From positions 1 through 64,000 of the forward strand of contig JAHJDP010000018.1 of NCBI GenBank assembly GCA_018831195.1: 64,000 nucleotides of DNA, written 5' to 3'. A model generated the notes under the pieces. It made no database searches. It was not told the origin of the DNA and saw nothing but the letters and a program-made list of their open reading frames with translations. The translations under genes were made by a program, and so were the position numbers. The stretch is from Candidatus Eisenbacteria bacterium (GTDB taxonomy: Bacteria > Eisenbacteria > RBG-16-71-46 > CAIMUX01 > JAHJDP01). Positions 35,242 to 43,706 of the stretch are shown here, piece by piece (the first letter of the stretch is position 1; every line of letters starts with the position of its first letter).

Positions 35242-36699
35242 ATGGTCATGATTCCAGGTCACGCAGCAAATCACTCGCGCCTGCTTGCCTTCCTGGTCGC
35301 GCTGGTTCTGCTCCTTGGCGCGGCAAGCCAGGCACCGGGTGACGCCACCACCATAAAGGAGACCGATCCCATGGTCCTCGAGAAATTGGAATGGTTTCAG
35401 AATCAGAAATTTGGTTTGTTGATGCACTGGGGTCCGTACTGCCAGTGGCAAATTGTCGAAAGCTGGAGTCTCTGCCCCGAGGACGAAAACTGGTGTGAGC
35501 GACGCGGCGAATATGCTGGAGATTACTGCCAGTACAAGGCCGCGTACGATAACCTGAAGACTACGTTCAACCCCATCAAGTTCGATCCTGACTTATGGGC
35601 CGAAGCCGCCAGCGCCGCCGGCATGCGCTATGTCGTTTTCACGACCAAACACCATGATGGCTTCTGCATGTTTGATACCAAGGAGACCAATTACAAAGTC
35701 ACCGCTGATGATTGCGCTTTCAGTTCCAATCCCAGGGCTAACATTACCCGGGAAATCTTCTCTGCGTTCCGTAAACGTGGATTCGGAATCGGCGCTTACT
35801 TCTCAAAAGCGGATTGGCACTGCCCCGACTACTGGTGGCCCAAATTTCCGCCGTTCGACCGAAACGTTAATTACGATATCAAGAAGTATCCCAAGAAATG
35901 GGAGAGCTTCAAGGAGTTTACCTACAATCAGATTAAGGAGTTGATGAGCGATTACGGCGGCGTCGATATCCTCTGGCTTGACGGGGGATGGGTGCAGCCC
36001 ATGACGCCGACCTCGCCGCGTGAGGGTAAAAATCCCTGTGACCAAAACATCGATATGCCGAAGATTGCAGCCATGGCGCGTTCCAAGCAGCCGGGCCTCA
36101 TCATCGTGGATCGGGCGGTAGAGGGTAACTATCAGAACTATCGCACGCCAGAACAGGAGATACCCGACACCGCGCTCGACCACGTCTGGGAAACCTGCAT
36201 GACGATGGCCACGGCCTGGACATACGTCGCAACCGACACCTACAAGCCGACCTCGCAACTGATACATTATCTCGTCGAAATCGTCGCCAAAGGCGGCAAC
36301 CTGCTGCTCAATATTGGTCCCAGCGCTGAAGGCGAATTCGCACCGGCGGCATTGGATCGTCTTGAGGGCATTGCCGCCTGGATGAAGGTGAATAGCAACG
36401 CCATCTACAGCACGCGGGCCGTGCCGCCTTACAAAGAGGGCAAGATCTGTTTCACTCGAATGCCGGATAGAAGCATCAACGCCATCTATCTAGCCGATGA
36501 AGACGAGCTGCAGCCTCCGGAGAAGATAACCATCAACGCTTTCATTCCTGAAGCAGGGAGTACGGTCACGATGTATGGCGTGAAGGCGCCGGTCGCGTGG
36601 GAGCGAGCCGCCGTAGGATTTACTATTCGTGTCCCGGAAGCGGCGCATATCAATCCGCCCTGCAGGTATGCCTGGGCTTTCCACTTTTCGGTGGAGTAA
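35242..36699 (+). CDS. Alpha-L-fucosidase, GH29 family
   Basis: This is a predicted exported fucosidase that releases L-fucose from glycans. It has 485 residues from the ATG at 35242 (GGAGG at 35232-35236); an ATG at 35248 is possible. The signal peptide has its hydrophobic core at about 11-30. The family signature FGLLMHWGPYCQW is near residue 52, TTKHHDGFCMFDT near 135, and the nucleophile is D247 in WLDGGW. The acid/base cannot be placed reliably. The C-terminal beta domain is complete. It is the first gene of a three-gene operon (3 bp to the next gene). Divergent from the hybrid sensor kinase, which may control it. Confidence 0.94.
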   Translation: MVMIPGHAANHSRLLAFLVALVLLLGAASQAPGDATTIKETDPMVLEKLEWFQNQKFGLLMHWGPYCQWQIVESWSLCPEDENWCERRGEYAGDYCQYKAAYDNLKTTFNPIKFDPDLWAEAASAAGMRYVVFTTKHHDGFCMFDTKETNYKVTADDCAFSSNPRANITREIFSAFRKRGFGIGAYFSKADWHCPDYWWPKFPPFDRNVNYDIKKYPKKWESFKEFTYNQIKELMSDYGGVDILWLDGGWVQPMTPTSPREGKNPCDQNIDMPKIAAMARSKQPGLIIVDRAVEGNYQNYRTPEQEIPDTALDHVWETCMTMATAWTYVATDTYKPTSQLIHYLVEIVAKGGNLLLNIGPSAEGEFAPAALDRLEGIAAWMKVNSNAIYSTRAVPPYKEGKICFTRMPDRSINAIYLADEDELQPPEKITINAFIPEAGSTVTMYGVKAPVAWERAAVGFTIRVPEAAHINPPCRYAWAFHFSVE

Positions 36700-36701
36700 C
36701 G

Positions 36702-38948
36702 ATGTGGCGCTCTTGGCGGCGACTCACTCTTCTCGTAACGTTCTTGTGCGGCGTGACGCAAGTTGGCGCCGCACCTGGAAATTTCATCTTGGTCCAGGAC
36801 GGAAAGAGCGAGGTTGGCGTTTGTGCGGGTACCGACGTCCCGGCGCCGGTATATGCAAGCATCGATATCCTCCGTCGGTACATCAGAGAAATTTCCGGCG
36901 TTGATTTGCCGCTAATCCACAGCCTATCCGAGAAGAGTCCTCAGATCATCGTCGAGATTGGCGCGAGTCGCGATCCCAAATTGAGCGTGGCGGATCTCGG
37001 TAACGACGGCTTCCGCCTCAAAACCACTGGCAAGGACCTGGTTTTTACGGCCAAGACCGCCGACGGATTTCAAAACGCCGTGTACACCTTTCTCGAATCC
37101 TACCTCGGTTGTCGAAAGTACAGCTTCACGGTGGAGGTGGTGCCGCAGAAGACCACAATTATACTCCCCGGCATGGACGACCAGCAAATTCCACAACTGA
37201 GCTTTCGCATGCAGGACATACGCGATGCTGCATATGTCGCCTGGCACAAACTGGACACCAACGACGATTTTGGCTTGTTCGTTCATACGTTCAAGGAGCT
37301 GGTTCCACCGGATAAATACTTCAAGGAGCACCCGGAATACTTTTCTATGTTGAATGGAAGCCGTACACCCGAGGGCCAGCTATGCCTTACAAATCCCGAC
37401 GTTTTTAACATTGTCGTCGAGGAACTCCGCGCTCGAATGAGTGAAAAGCCGGGCTCGAGCTTCTGGTCGGTTTCGCAGAATGATACCTACGCACCTTGCG
37501 AATGTGAATTCTGCCGCGCCGCCGGCCAGGCCGAAGGCGCTCAATCCGGATCGATCCTGGCCTTCGTGAACCGGGTTGCCGAGAAATTCCCCGATCAAAC
37601 AATCTCGACGCTGGCATACCAGTATTCACGTTCCGCGCCGCGGCGCATCAAGCCGAGGCCCAATGTGAATATCATGCTCTGCAGCATCGAATGTAACCGC
37701 AGTAAGCCGCTTGCTGATGATCCGGGCAGCGTATCCTTTGTGAAGGATGTCAGGGATTGGGGCAAACTCACGCATAACATTTTCCTGTGGGATTACGTTA
37801 TACAATTCCGCAATCTTGTGAGTCCATTTCCGAACTTGCGCGTGTTGCAACCGAATATTCAATTCTTTGTGGAAAGCGGTATCACATCGATATTCGAGCA
37901 GGGACTGCCCGTTATGCATGGTGAGTTCGCCGAGCTTCGGATTTACTTGATCTCTAAGCTGCTGTGGAACCCCTATGCCGATGTTGATGCCATCATTAAC
38001 GACTTCCTGCAGGGATACTACGGCCGGGCCGCGCCATTCATCAGACAGTACATCGATATCATGCATGACGCGCTGGCGGCATCCGGCGAGGACCTCTCCA
38101 TTTACGGATATCCACTGACTTCAAGCGACGGATACCTATCCCCGCGCATGATGCAGAGCTACAGCGATCTTTTCGCCAAAGCGGAAGCGGCGGTGAATGA
38201 TGATTTGGAAATACTTTCGCGCGTGCGCACCGCTCATCTGCCCGTGCAGTTCGCAATACTGGAACAGGCCAAGGTCGCCGGGGATGCCGAGCGGGGATGC
38301 TTTGTGAGGACCAGCGCAGGCGTACTACAGACAAAACCGGAAATAGAGTCGCTTCTGGCTCTGTTCGTCCAGCGTTGCCGGGAAGCAGACATTCCCAGGC
38401 TGTGGGAGCATGGTACTTCTCCGGATGAGTACTTCGCATCGACCCGGAAGTTTCTTGAGGGCAGCACGAGACCGCATCTCGCTCTGTCCAGCCCGGTCGT
38501 GCTGACCCGGCCCGCCAGCCAGAAGTATCACCAGGGCGATCCCGCGGCTCTGACCGATGGATGCAAGGGCTGGGATGACTATCACACCCATTGGCTCGGG
38601 TTCGAGGGGGAGGATATGGAAGCGACCCTTGACCTCGGTGCGGTCAAATCGATCTCGGCCATCAACACCGATTTCCTGCAAGACATAAATTCCTGGATCT
38701 TCATGCCGCTTCTGGTAACATTCTCGATCTCAAAGGATGGAATGGGCTATCGCGAGGTGGGGAAGACCGAGAACACGACAGCGCCGGAAGAATGGGGCGC
38801 CATCATCGCGCCGTACAATGTCACATTCGAATCATCCCGGGCGCGCTACATCCGGGTCAAGGCGGTCAGCGTGAAGAGTTGTCCGGCCTGGCACAAGGGA
38901 TCCGGAGGGCCCGCATGGATCTTCATCGACGAGATATCGGTACAATAG
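36702..38948 (+). CDS. DUF4838 domain glycan-active protein with discoidin-like C-terminus
   Basis: The product has 748 residues from the ATG at 36702 (GGTGGAG upstream); a longer frame from 36597 overlaps the GH29 gene. The signal peptide ends near GAAPG (about 24). The N-terminal GH20b/GH67-type alpha/beta domain (about 30-130) precedes DUF4838, with SVSQNDTYAPCECEFC near residue 268. The last 150 residues form an F5/8 type C (discoidin) sugar-binding domain containing LDLGAVKSI and FSISKDG. DUF4838 proteins accompany glycoside hydrolases and are believed to act on glycans, but the reaction is not established. It sits between GH29 and GH3 in the operon. Confidence 0.88.
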   Translation: MWRSWRRLTLLVTFLCGVTQVGAAPGNFILVQDGKSEVGVCAGTDVPAPVYASIDILRRYIREISGVDLPLIHSLSEKSPQIIVEIGASRDPKLSVADLGNDGFRLKTTGKDLVFTAKTADGFQNAVYTFLESYLGCRKYSFTVEVVPQKTTIILPGMDDQQIPQLSFRMQDIRDAAYVAWHKLDTNDDFGLFVHTFKELVPPDKYFKEHPEYFSMLNGSRTPEGQLCLTNPDVFNIVVEELRARMSEKPGSSFWSVSQNDTYAPCECEFCRAAGQAEGAQSGSILAFVNRVAEKFPDQTISTLAYQYSRSAPRRIKPRPNVNIMLCSIECNRSKPLADDPGSVSFVKDVRDWGKLTHNIFLWDYVIQFRNLVSPFPNLRVLQPNIQFFVESGITSIFEQGLPVMHGEFAELRIYLISKLLWNPYADVDAIINDFLQGYYGRAAPFIRQYIDIMHDALAASGEDLSIYGYPLTSSDGYLSPRMMQSYSDLFAKAEAAVNDDLEILSRVRTAHLPVQFAILEQAKVAGDAERGCFVRTSAGVLQTKPEIESLLALFVQRCREADIPRLWEHGTSPDEYFASTRKFLEGSTRPHLALSSPVVLTRPASQKYHQGDPAALTDGCKGWDDYHTHWLGFEGEDMEATLDLGAVKSISAINTDFLQDINSWIFMPLLVTFSISKDGMGYREVGKTENTTAPEEWGAIIAPYNVTFESSRARYIRVKAVSVKSCPAWHKGSGGPAWIFIDEISVQ

Positions 38949-38958
38949 GAGCCGGACA

Positions 38959-41604
38959 TTGAGGAATATTCGTTCGATCGGGCCGCTGCTCGCATTCATC
39001 GTGGTGATTATTTCAATAGCCACTCCCGCGGCGGCACAATCCTACCGGGATGCGCGTCTCCCTGTCGAGACGAGGGTCCAAGATCTTCTCTCTCGCATGA
39101 CGCTCGAAGAAAAATTCTGGCAGCTCTTCATGCTGGCCGGAAGTCTTGACGAAGGCGTCGCGAGGTATGAACACGGCGCCTTCGGTTTTCAGCCGCGGAA
39201 CTACTGTGACAGCGCGAGTGCAATGGTCTGTGCCAACGATCTGCAGAGGCATTTTGTCGAGAAGACCCGGCTGGGCATCCCGGTGATCCTGTTCGAGGAG
39301 GCATTGCATGGCGTCGTTCAACCGGGCGCCACATCCTTCCCGCAGGCCATCGGGCTGGCGGCGACGTTCGATACAGACCTGATGCGCGAGGTTTCACACG
39401 CCATAGCACGGGAATGCCGGGCCCTCGGCATCCGCCAGGTGCTGTCGCCGGTCGTTAACATTGCAGATGATGTTCGCTGGGGCAGGGTGGAAGAAACCTA
39501 CGGCGAAGATCCGTTGCTGGCCGCGGACATGGGCGTGGCCTTTACGTCGGGATTCGAACAGCAGGGAATCATCACCACCCCAAAGCACTTTATTGCCAAT
39601 GTGGGAAACGGCGGCCGCGACAGCTATCCCATACATTATAGTGAACGCCTGCTCCGCGAGATTTATCTCCCTCCATTTGAGGCGTGCATCCGCCGGGGCG
39701 GCTCCAGATCAATCATGACCTCGTACAATTCCCTTGATGGCGTTCCCTGTACCGCCGGCGATTGGTTGAACGATAAATGGCTCAAGCATGAGCTGGGTTT
39801 CTCAGGTTTCGTCATTTCCGATGCTTGCGCGGTCGGCGGCGCCAATGGCCTCCATGGCACCGCGCGTGATTACACTGATGCCACGGCGCAAGCGATCAAA
39901 GGCGGACTCGATGTTATCTTCCAGACTTCCTTCGACCATGCCGGGCTGTTCTTTCCGGCGTTTCATGAGGGACGAATACCGCCGGAAGTGATCGATAGCG
40001 CGGTGGCGCGTGTGCTAAGGGCCAAGTTCGAACTGGGATTGTTTGATCAGCCCTATATCGACACCGGCGACGCCATCTCAGCGCCGGAACAGAAACAGCA
40101 TGTTCTCCTGGCCCGCCGGGCGGCCCAGGAATCGATCGTGTTGCTCAAAAATGACCGGCAGACGCTGCCCCTGAACCGGAATCTCAAGCAGATCGCCGTT
40201 TTGGGTCCGGATGCCGCCGAGGCGCGACTGGGCGGATACAGCGGTCCCGGCAATGATAAGGTCAGCATTATCGATGGGATTAAGAACAAGATCGGTCCAT
40301 CGACCCAAATCGTGTATGCCGAGGGTTGCCCCCGGGTTTCCCCAGACTATACAACCGTTCCGCCGGAGTTTCTGTCCTGCGTTCAAGACGATACCCTGAG
40401 AAATGGATTGATTGGATCTTACTATAACAATATCAATCTCTCCGGAGATCCCGTCTTCACCCGCGTCGACCCGCAGATTCAATTCCAATGGACGTTGAAT
40501 TCTCCTGACCCACATAGGCTTCCCGACAATTTTTACTCTGTGCGCTGGATCGGCAAGCTTAGGGCGCCCGCGACAGGATGGGTCAAGATTGGCGTTGAAG
40601 GCAATGACGGCTATCGGCTGACCATTGACGGCGTATTGGTGATTGATAACTGGCACAAGGTTTCCTTCCGCAGCCTGGCCGCCGAACATCACTTCGAAGA
40701 GGGCAGGGAATATGATTTGCGCATTGAGTATTTCGAGCCGACCGGCAATGCCCGGCTTCGGCTGGTTTGGAACTACGGCATGGAGACCGGCGGCGATTCC
40801 GCGATCAACGAGGCCGTCGCGCTTGCTGCCCGGAGTGATGCCGCGGTTGTCGTGGTGGGCATTGAAGAAGGCGAATTCCGGGATCGCGCGAATCTTGATC
40901 TGCCCGGCCGCCAGGAGGCGCTGATCCAGCGCGTCGCGGCCGCCGGCAAGCCGACGGTCGTCGTACTGGTCGGCGGCGGCGCCGTCACCATGACCAGCTG
41001 GCTTGACAGTGTGCCGGCCCTGCTGCATGTATGGTATCCGGGCGAAGCCGGGGGGGATGCCGTCGCCGACGTGCTCTTCGGCGATTACAATCCCGCGGGA
41101 CGCTTGCCCATCACCTTTCCCGTGTCAGTAGGTCAATTACCATTGGTCTACAATCACAAACCCACCGGCCGCGGCGATGACTATCTGGATCTCACGGGTC
41201 AGCCGATGTTCCCGTTTGGATATGGCATGAGCTATACACAGTTTGAGTACAGCGATCTGCGATTGGTGGAGCGCCAAATATCCGCAGGCGGCGCCGCTGC
41301 CGTACATTTCATCGTGAAGAATGCGGGTGCGATGGAAGGTGACGAAGTCGTACAGTTGTACATTCGCGATGAGCTCGCTTCGATGGCGCGCCCTGTCACC
41401 GAACTCAAAGGTTTCCAACGGATTCATCTGAGAGCGGGCGAGACCAGGGCATTGCACTTCATCATCGGCCCCGACATGCTTTCGATGCTCGACCGTGATC
41501 TGAAGCCCGTGGTCGAGCCGGGTGATTTCCGCATCATGATTGGTGCTTCATGCAAGGACATTCGTTTGCGGGAAACCCTTACCGTCGCCAGGGAGAATGA
41601 GTAG
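38959..41604 (+). CDS. Glycoside hydrolase family 3 with PA14 insertion
   Basis: The product has 881 residues. The start is TTG at 38959, with AGGAG 8 nt upstream, followed directly by a signal peptide (to about 28). The GH3 N-domain holds the nucleophile D288 in GFVISDACAVG; the usual SDW is SDA here. A PA14 domain (about 485-610, LIGSYYNN and VEGNDGYRLTIDG) is inserted in the second domain, as in many beta-glucosidases and xylosidases. The fibronectin III-like end shows GDEVVQLYIRD. Substrate is unclear: beta-glucoside, xyloside or N-acetylhexosaminide. It is the last gene of the operon, 10 bp after the DUF4838 gene. Confidence 0.93.
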   Translation: MRNIRSIGPLLAFIVVIISIATPAAAQSYRDARLPVETRVQDLLSRMTLEEKFWQLFMLAGSLDEGVARYEHGAFGFQPRNYCDSASAMVCANDLQRHFVEKTRLGIPVILFEEALHGVVQPGATSFPQAIGLAATFDTDLMREVSHAIARECRALGIRQVLSPVVNIADDVRWGRVEETYGEDPLLAADMGVAFTSGFEQQGIITTPKHFIANVGNGGRDSYPIHYSERLLREIYLPPFEACIRRGGSRSIMTSYNSLDGVPCTAGDWLNDKWLKHELGFSGFVISDACAVGGANGLHGTARDYTDATAQAIKGGLDVIFQTSFDHAGLFFPAFHEGRIPPEVIDSAVARVLRAKFELGLFDQPYIDTGDAISAPEQKQHVLLARRAAQESIVLLKNDRQTLPLNRNLKQIAVLGPDAAEARLGGYSGPGNDKVSIIDGIKNKIGPSTQIVYAEGCPRVSPDYTTVPPEFLSCVQDDTLRNGLIGSYYNNINLSGDPVFTRVDPQIQFQWTLNSPDPHRLPDNFYSVRWIGKLRAPATGWVKIGVEGNDGYRLTIDGVLVIDNWHKVSFRSLAAEHHFEEGREYDLRIEYFEPTGNARLRLVWNYGMETGGDSAINEAVALAARSDAAVVVVGIEEGEFRDRANLDLPGRQEALIQRVAAAGKPTVVVLVGGGAVTMTSWLDSVPALLHVWYPGEAGGDAVADVLFGDYNPAGRLPITFPVSVGQLPLVYNHKPTGRGDDYLDLTGQPMFPFGYGMSYTQFEYSDLRLVERQISAGGAAAVHFIVKNAGAMEGDEVVQLYIRDELASMARPVTELKGFQRIHLRAGETRALHFIIGPDMLSMLDRDLKPVVEPGDFRIMIGASCKDIRLRETLTVARENE

Positions 41605-41697
41605 CAGAGGATCCCACCCGGCCTGCCTGGCGCTCATTATATCACTTGCCGACATTTCTCATCTTGACTCCCTTTGAGGGGCGGTCTATTCTGAAAA

Positions 41698-41725
41698 CTC
41701 GTTCATGATATGAACAATCGTTCAC
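41698..41725. promoter_or_regulatory. Palindromic candidate operator for the adjacent TetR regulator
   Basis: GTTCATGATATGAAC (41701-41715) is a perfect 6-bp inverted repeat with a 3-nt centre. It overlaps GAAC-AATC-GTTC (41712-41723), so two half-site pairs are interlaced. It ends just before the ribosome-binding site AAGGAG (41727-41732) of the tetR gene, as expected for autorepression. Confidence 0.6.
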
Positions 41726-41737
41726 TAAGGAGATGAC

Positions 41738-42376
41738 GTGGATAAGATTCCATCCCAGCGACGTCAAGCTCGGAAAAAAGATGAGCGCAACTGGCAGCGT
41801 AAGAAGATACTGGATGCGGGGTTAGACGTTTTCGCCAGGAATGGCTACGAGGGAACATCGGTCCGGGAAATAGCCGAGATATCCGGATTCAGCGTCGGGC
41901 ACATCTACAACCTTATTGGCAAGAAGGAGGAATTATTCGATCAACTCCTCCTTCAGGAAGGTTGTGATTTTGAGGGGGTCTTGCTTTCTTTGACCGAAAG
42001 ACTATCCCAGCAGCCCGCGATTGAAATCCTCGATCAACTCATTGTGGAGATCCTCAGCTATTTTCAAGAACGTCCCGCGCTTTTTCAAATTTATCTCAAT
42101 GAGACCGGGGCCGTGCTGGCGGCGATCGATACTCACTTCTCGAAGCGTGTGCTTCGTCTCCGGGGACGCCTCCAAAAACAAATTGTAACGCTTTTTAAGC
42201 GGGCGTTTGAAGAGGGATCAGTGATTGAAATTGACCCCGAACATATGAGGATTGCGTTCTTTCAGCTTCTGAATGGCTTTCTGGGAGCGTGGGCGCTTGC
42301 GCGCTATCGTTATCCCGTTGTCAACGAGGCGAAGACCATTCGACAAATTATCTGGAGCGGCCTTCGCTCAAAATGA
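41738..42376 (+). CDS. TetR family transcriptional regulator
   Basis: The product has 212 residues. The start is GTG at 41738 with AAGGAG 5 nt upstream. The N-terminal helix-turn-helix (about 23-68) has ILDAGLDVFARNGYEGTSV then the recognition helix FSVGHIYNLIGKKEELF. The C-terminal ligand-binding domain is generic. It is the first gene of an efflux operon and probably represses it via the palindrome just upstream. The ligand is unknown. Confidence 0.93.
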   Translation: MDKIPSQRRQARKKDERNWQRKKILDAGLDVFARNGYEGTSVREIAEISGFSVGHIYNLIGKKEELFDQLLLQEGCDFEGVLLSLTERLSQQPAIEILDQLIVEILSYFQERPALFQIYLNETGAVLAAIDTHFSKRVLRLRGRLQKQIVTLFKRAFEEGSVIEIDPEHMRIAFFQLLNGFLGAWALARYRYPVVNEAKTIRQIIWSGLRSK

Positions 42377-42488
42377 TTAAGGTAATAATGTGAACAGATG
42401 TGCTTTTGAACACCTTGTTCGAGGAGGTTTTTGTTTCATGGCTATTGGGAACCGTGCTGGGCGCATGCGCCCACAGGGAGGAAGTTCC

Positions 42489-43694
42489 ATGCTGTCCCGT
42501 GCAATGAAATTCACGAGAAATGTGGTTCTGGGCGCTTTCGCAAGCGTTCTAATGCTTGCGGGATGCGGCAAGAATGAGGCTCCGCCGCCACCCGGCGAAC
42601 CGGTGGTTTCTGTGGTGACGATCGAGGCTCAAAGCACAGCTCTGACAACCGAGTTGACCGGGCGTACGGTTGCCTACCGCATGGCCGAAATCCGGCCCCA
42701 GGTCAACGGCATCATCCAGAAGCGTCTGTTCGAGGAGGGTTCCGAGGTGAAGGCGGGGCAAGCGCTCTACAAGATTGACCCCGCTCCTTACCAGGCCGCC
42801 CTGGACAATGCGCGGGCGGCTCTGGCCAGGGCGGAGGCCAACTTGACCACAATTCAATTGCGAAAAGATCGTTTCGAAAAACTGCTACCGGATAATGCGG
42901 TGAGCCAACAGGACTACGACGATGTGACCGCGGGGTTGAAGCAGGCCCAGGCCGAAGTCGAATCCTGGAAAGCGCAGGTAAAGCTGGCCGACATCAATCT
43001 GGTCTATACCGATGTCATTGCGCCTATCTCCGGCCGCATCGGAAGATCCAATATAACCGAGGGCGCCATCGTTACGGCCTATCAACCCCTTAATCTGACA
43101 ACGATCCAGCAACTCGACCCCATTTATGTGGACCTGCCTCAATCCACCACCGAAATGCTGCGCCTGAAACGGCATCTGCTGGACGGGAGCGTCAAACAGG
43201 ATGGCGCAGACCAGGGAAATATCCGGCTTATCCAGGAAGACGGGATGGTTTACCCCTTGGCGGGCACCCTGCAGTTCCGCGACATCTCGGTGGATCCAAG
43301 CACCGGTTCGGTTGTTCTGCGAGCGCTCTTCCCCAATCCCGACGGTGCGCTTCTCCCGGACATGTTTGTTCGCGGAATCGTGACCGAAGGCATCAACCAG
43401 CAGGCCATCCTGGTTCCCCAGCAGGGTGTTGCCCGTGATTCCAAGGGTGATCCGTTTGCTTGGATCGTGGATGCGGAGGGTCATGCTCAAATCCGGAGAC
43501 TCGTTATTGATAGGGCCATGGGCGACAAATGGTTGGTTTCGGAAGGTCTTGCCCCCGGGGATCAGCTTGTCGTCGAGGGATTGATGAGCCTGCGACGACC
43601 CGGTGCAGCAGTGAAAGCTGTTCCTTTCAAAGAGGGTGGTTCGCCTGGCGGGCTGGATGAACATTCACATCAGCCGGCGACTCAATCGAATTAA
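42489..43694 (+). CDS. RND efflux periplasmic adaptor (MexA/AcrA-like lipoprotein)
   Basis: This membrane-fusion protein links the RND pump to its outer-membrane channel. It has 401 residues from the ATG at 42489 (GGGAGGAAG upstream); the frame extends to 42390 without a signal. The lipobox is MLAGC (Cys near 24). The barrel-sandwich halves (about 55-90 and 185-225), the helical hairpin (about 100-175) and beta-barrel follow the HlyD/AcrA order. It is separated by 12 bp from the pump gene. The Pro-rich segment just after the lipid anchor is a flexible tether. Confidence 0.93.
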   Translation: MLSRAMKFTRNVVLGAFASVLMLAGCGKNEAPPPPGEPVVSVVTIEAQSTALTTELTGRTVAYRMAEIRPQVNGIIQKRLFEEGSEVKAGQALYKIDPAPYQAALDNARAALARAEANLTTIQLRKDRFEKLLPDNAVSQQDYDDVTAGLKQAQAEVESWKAQVKLADINLVYTDVIAPISGRIGRSNITEGAIVTAYQPLNLTTIQQLDPIYVDLPQSTTEMLRLKRHLLDGSVKQDGADQGNIRLIQEDGMVYPLAGTLQFRDISVDPSTGSVVLRALFPNPDGALLPDMFVRGIVTEGINQQAILVPQQGVARDSKGDPFAWIVDAEGHAQIRRLVIDRAMGDKWLVSEGLAPGDQLVVEGLMSLRRPGAAVKAVPFKEGGSPGGLDEHSHQPATQSN

Positions 43695-43706
43695 CGGAGG
43701 CGTAAG

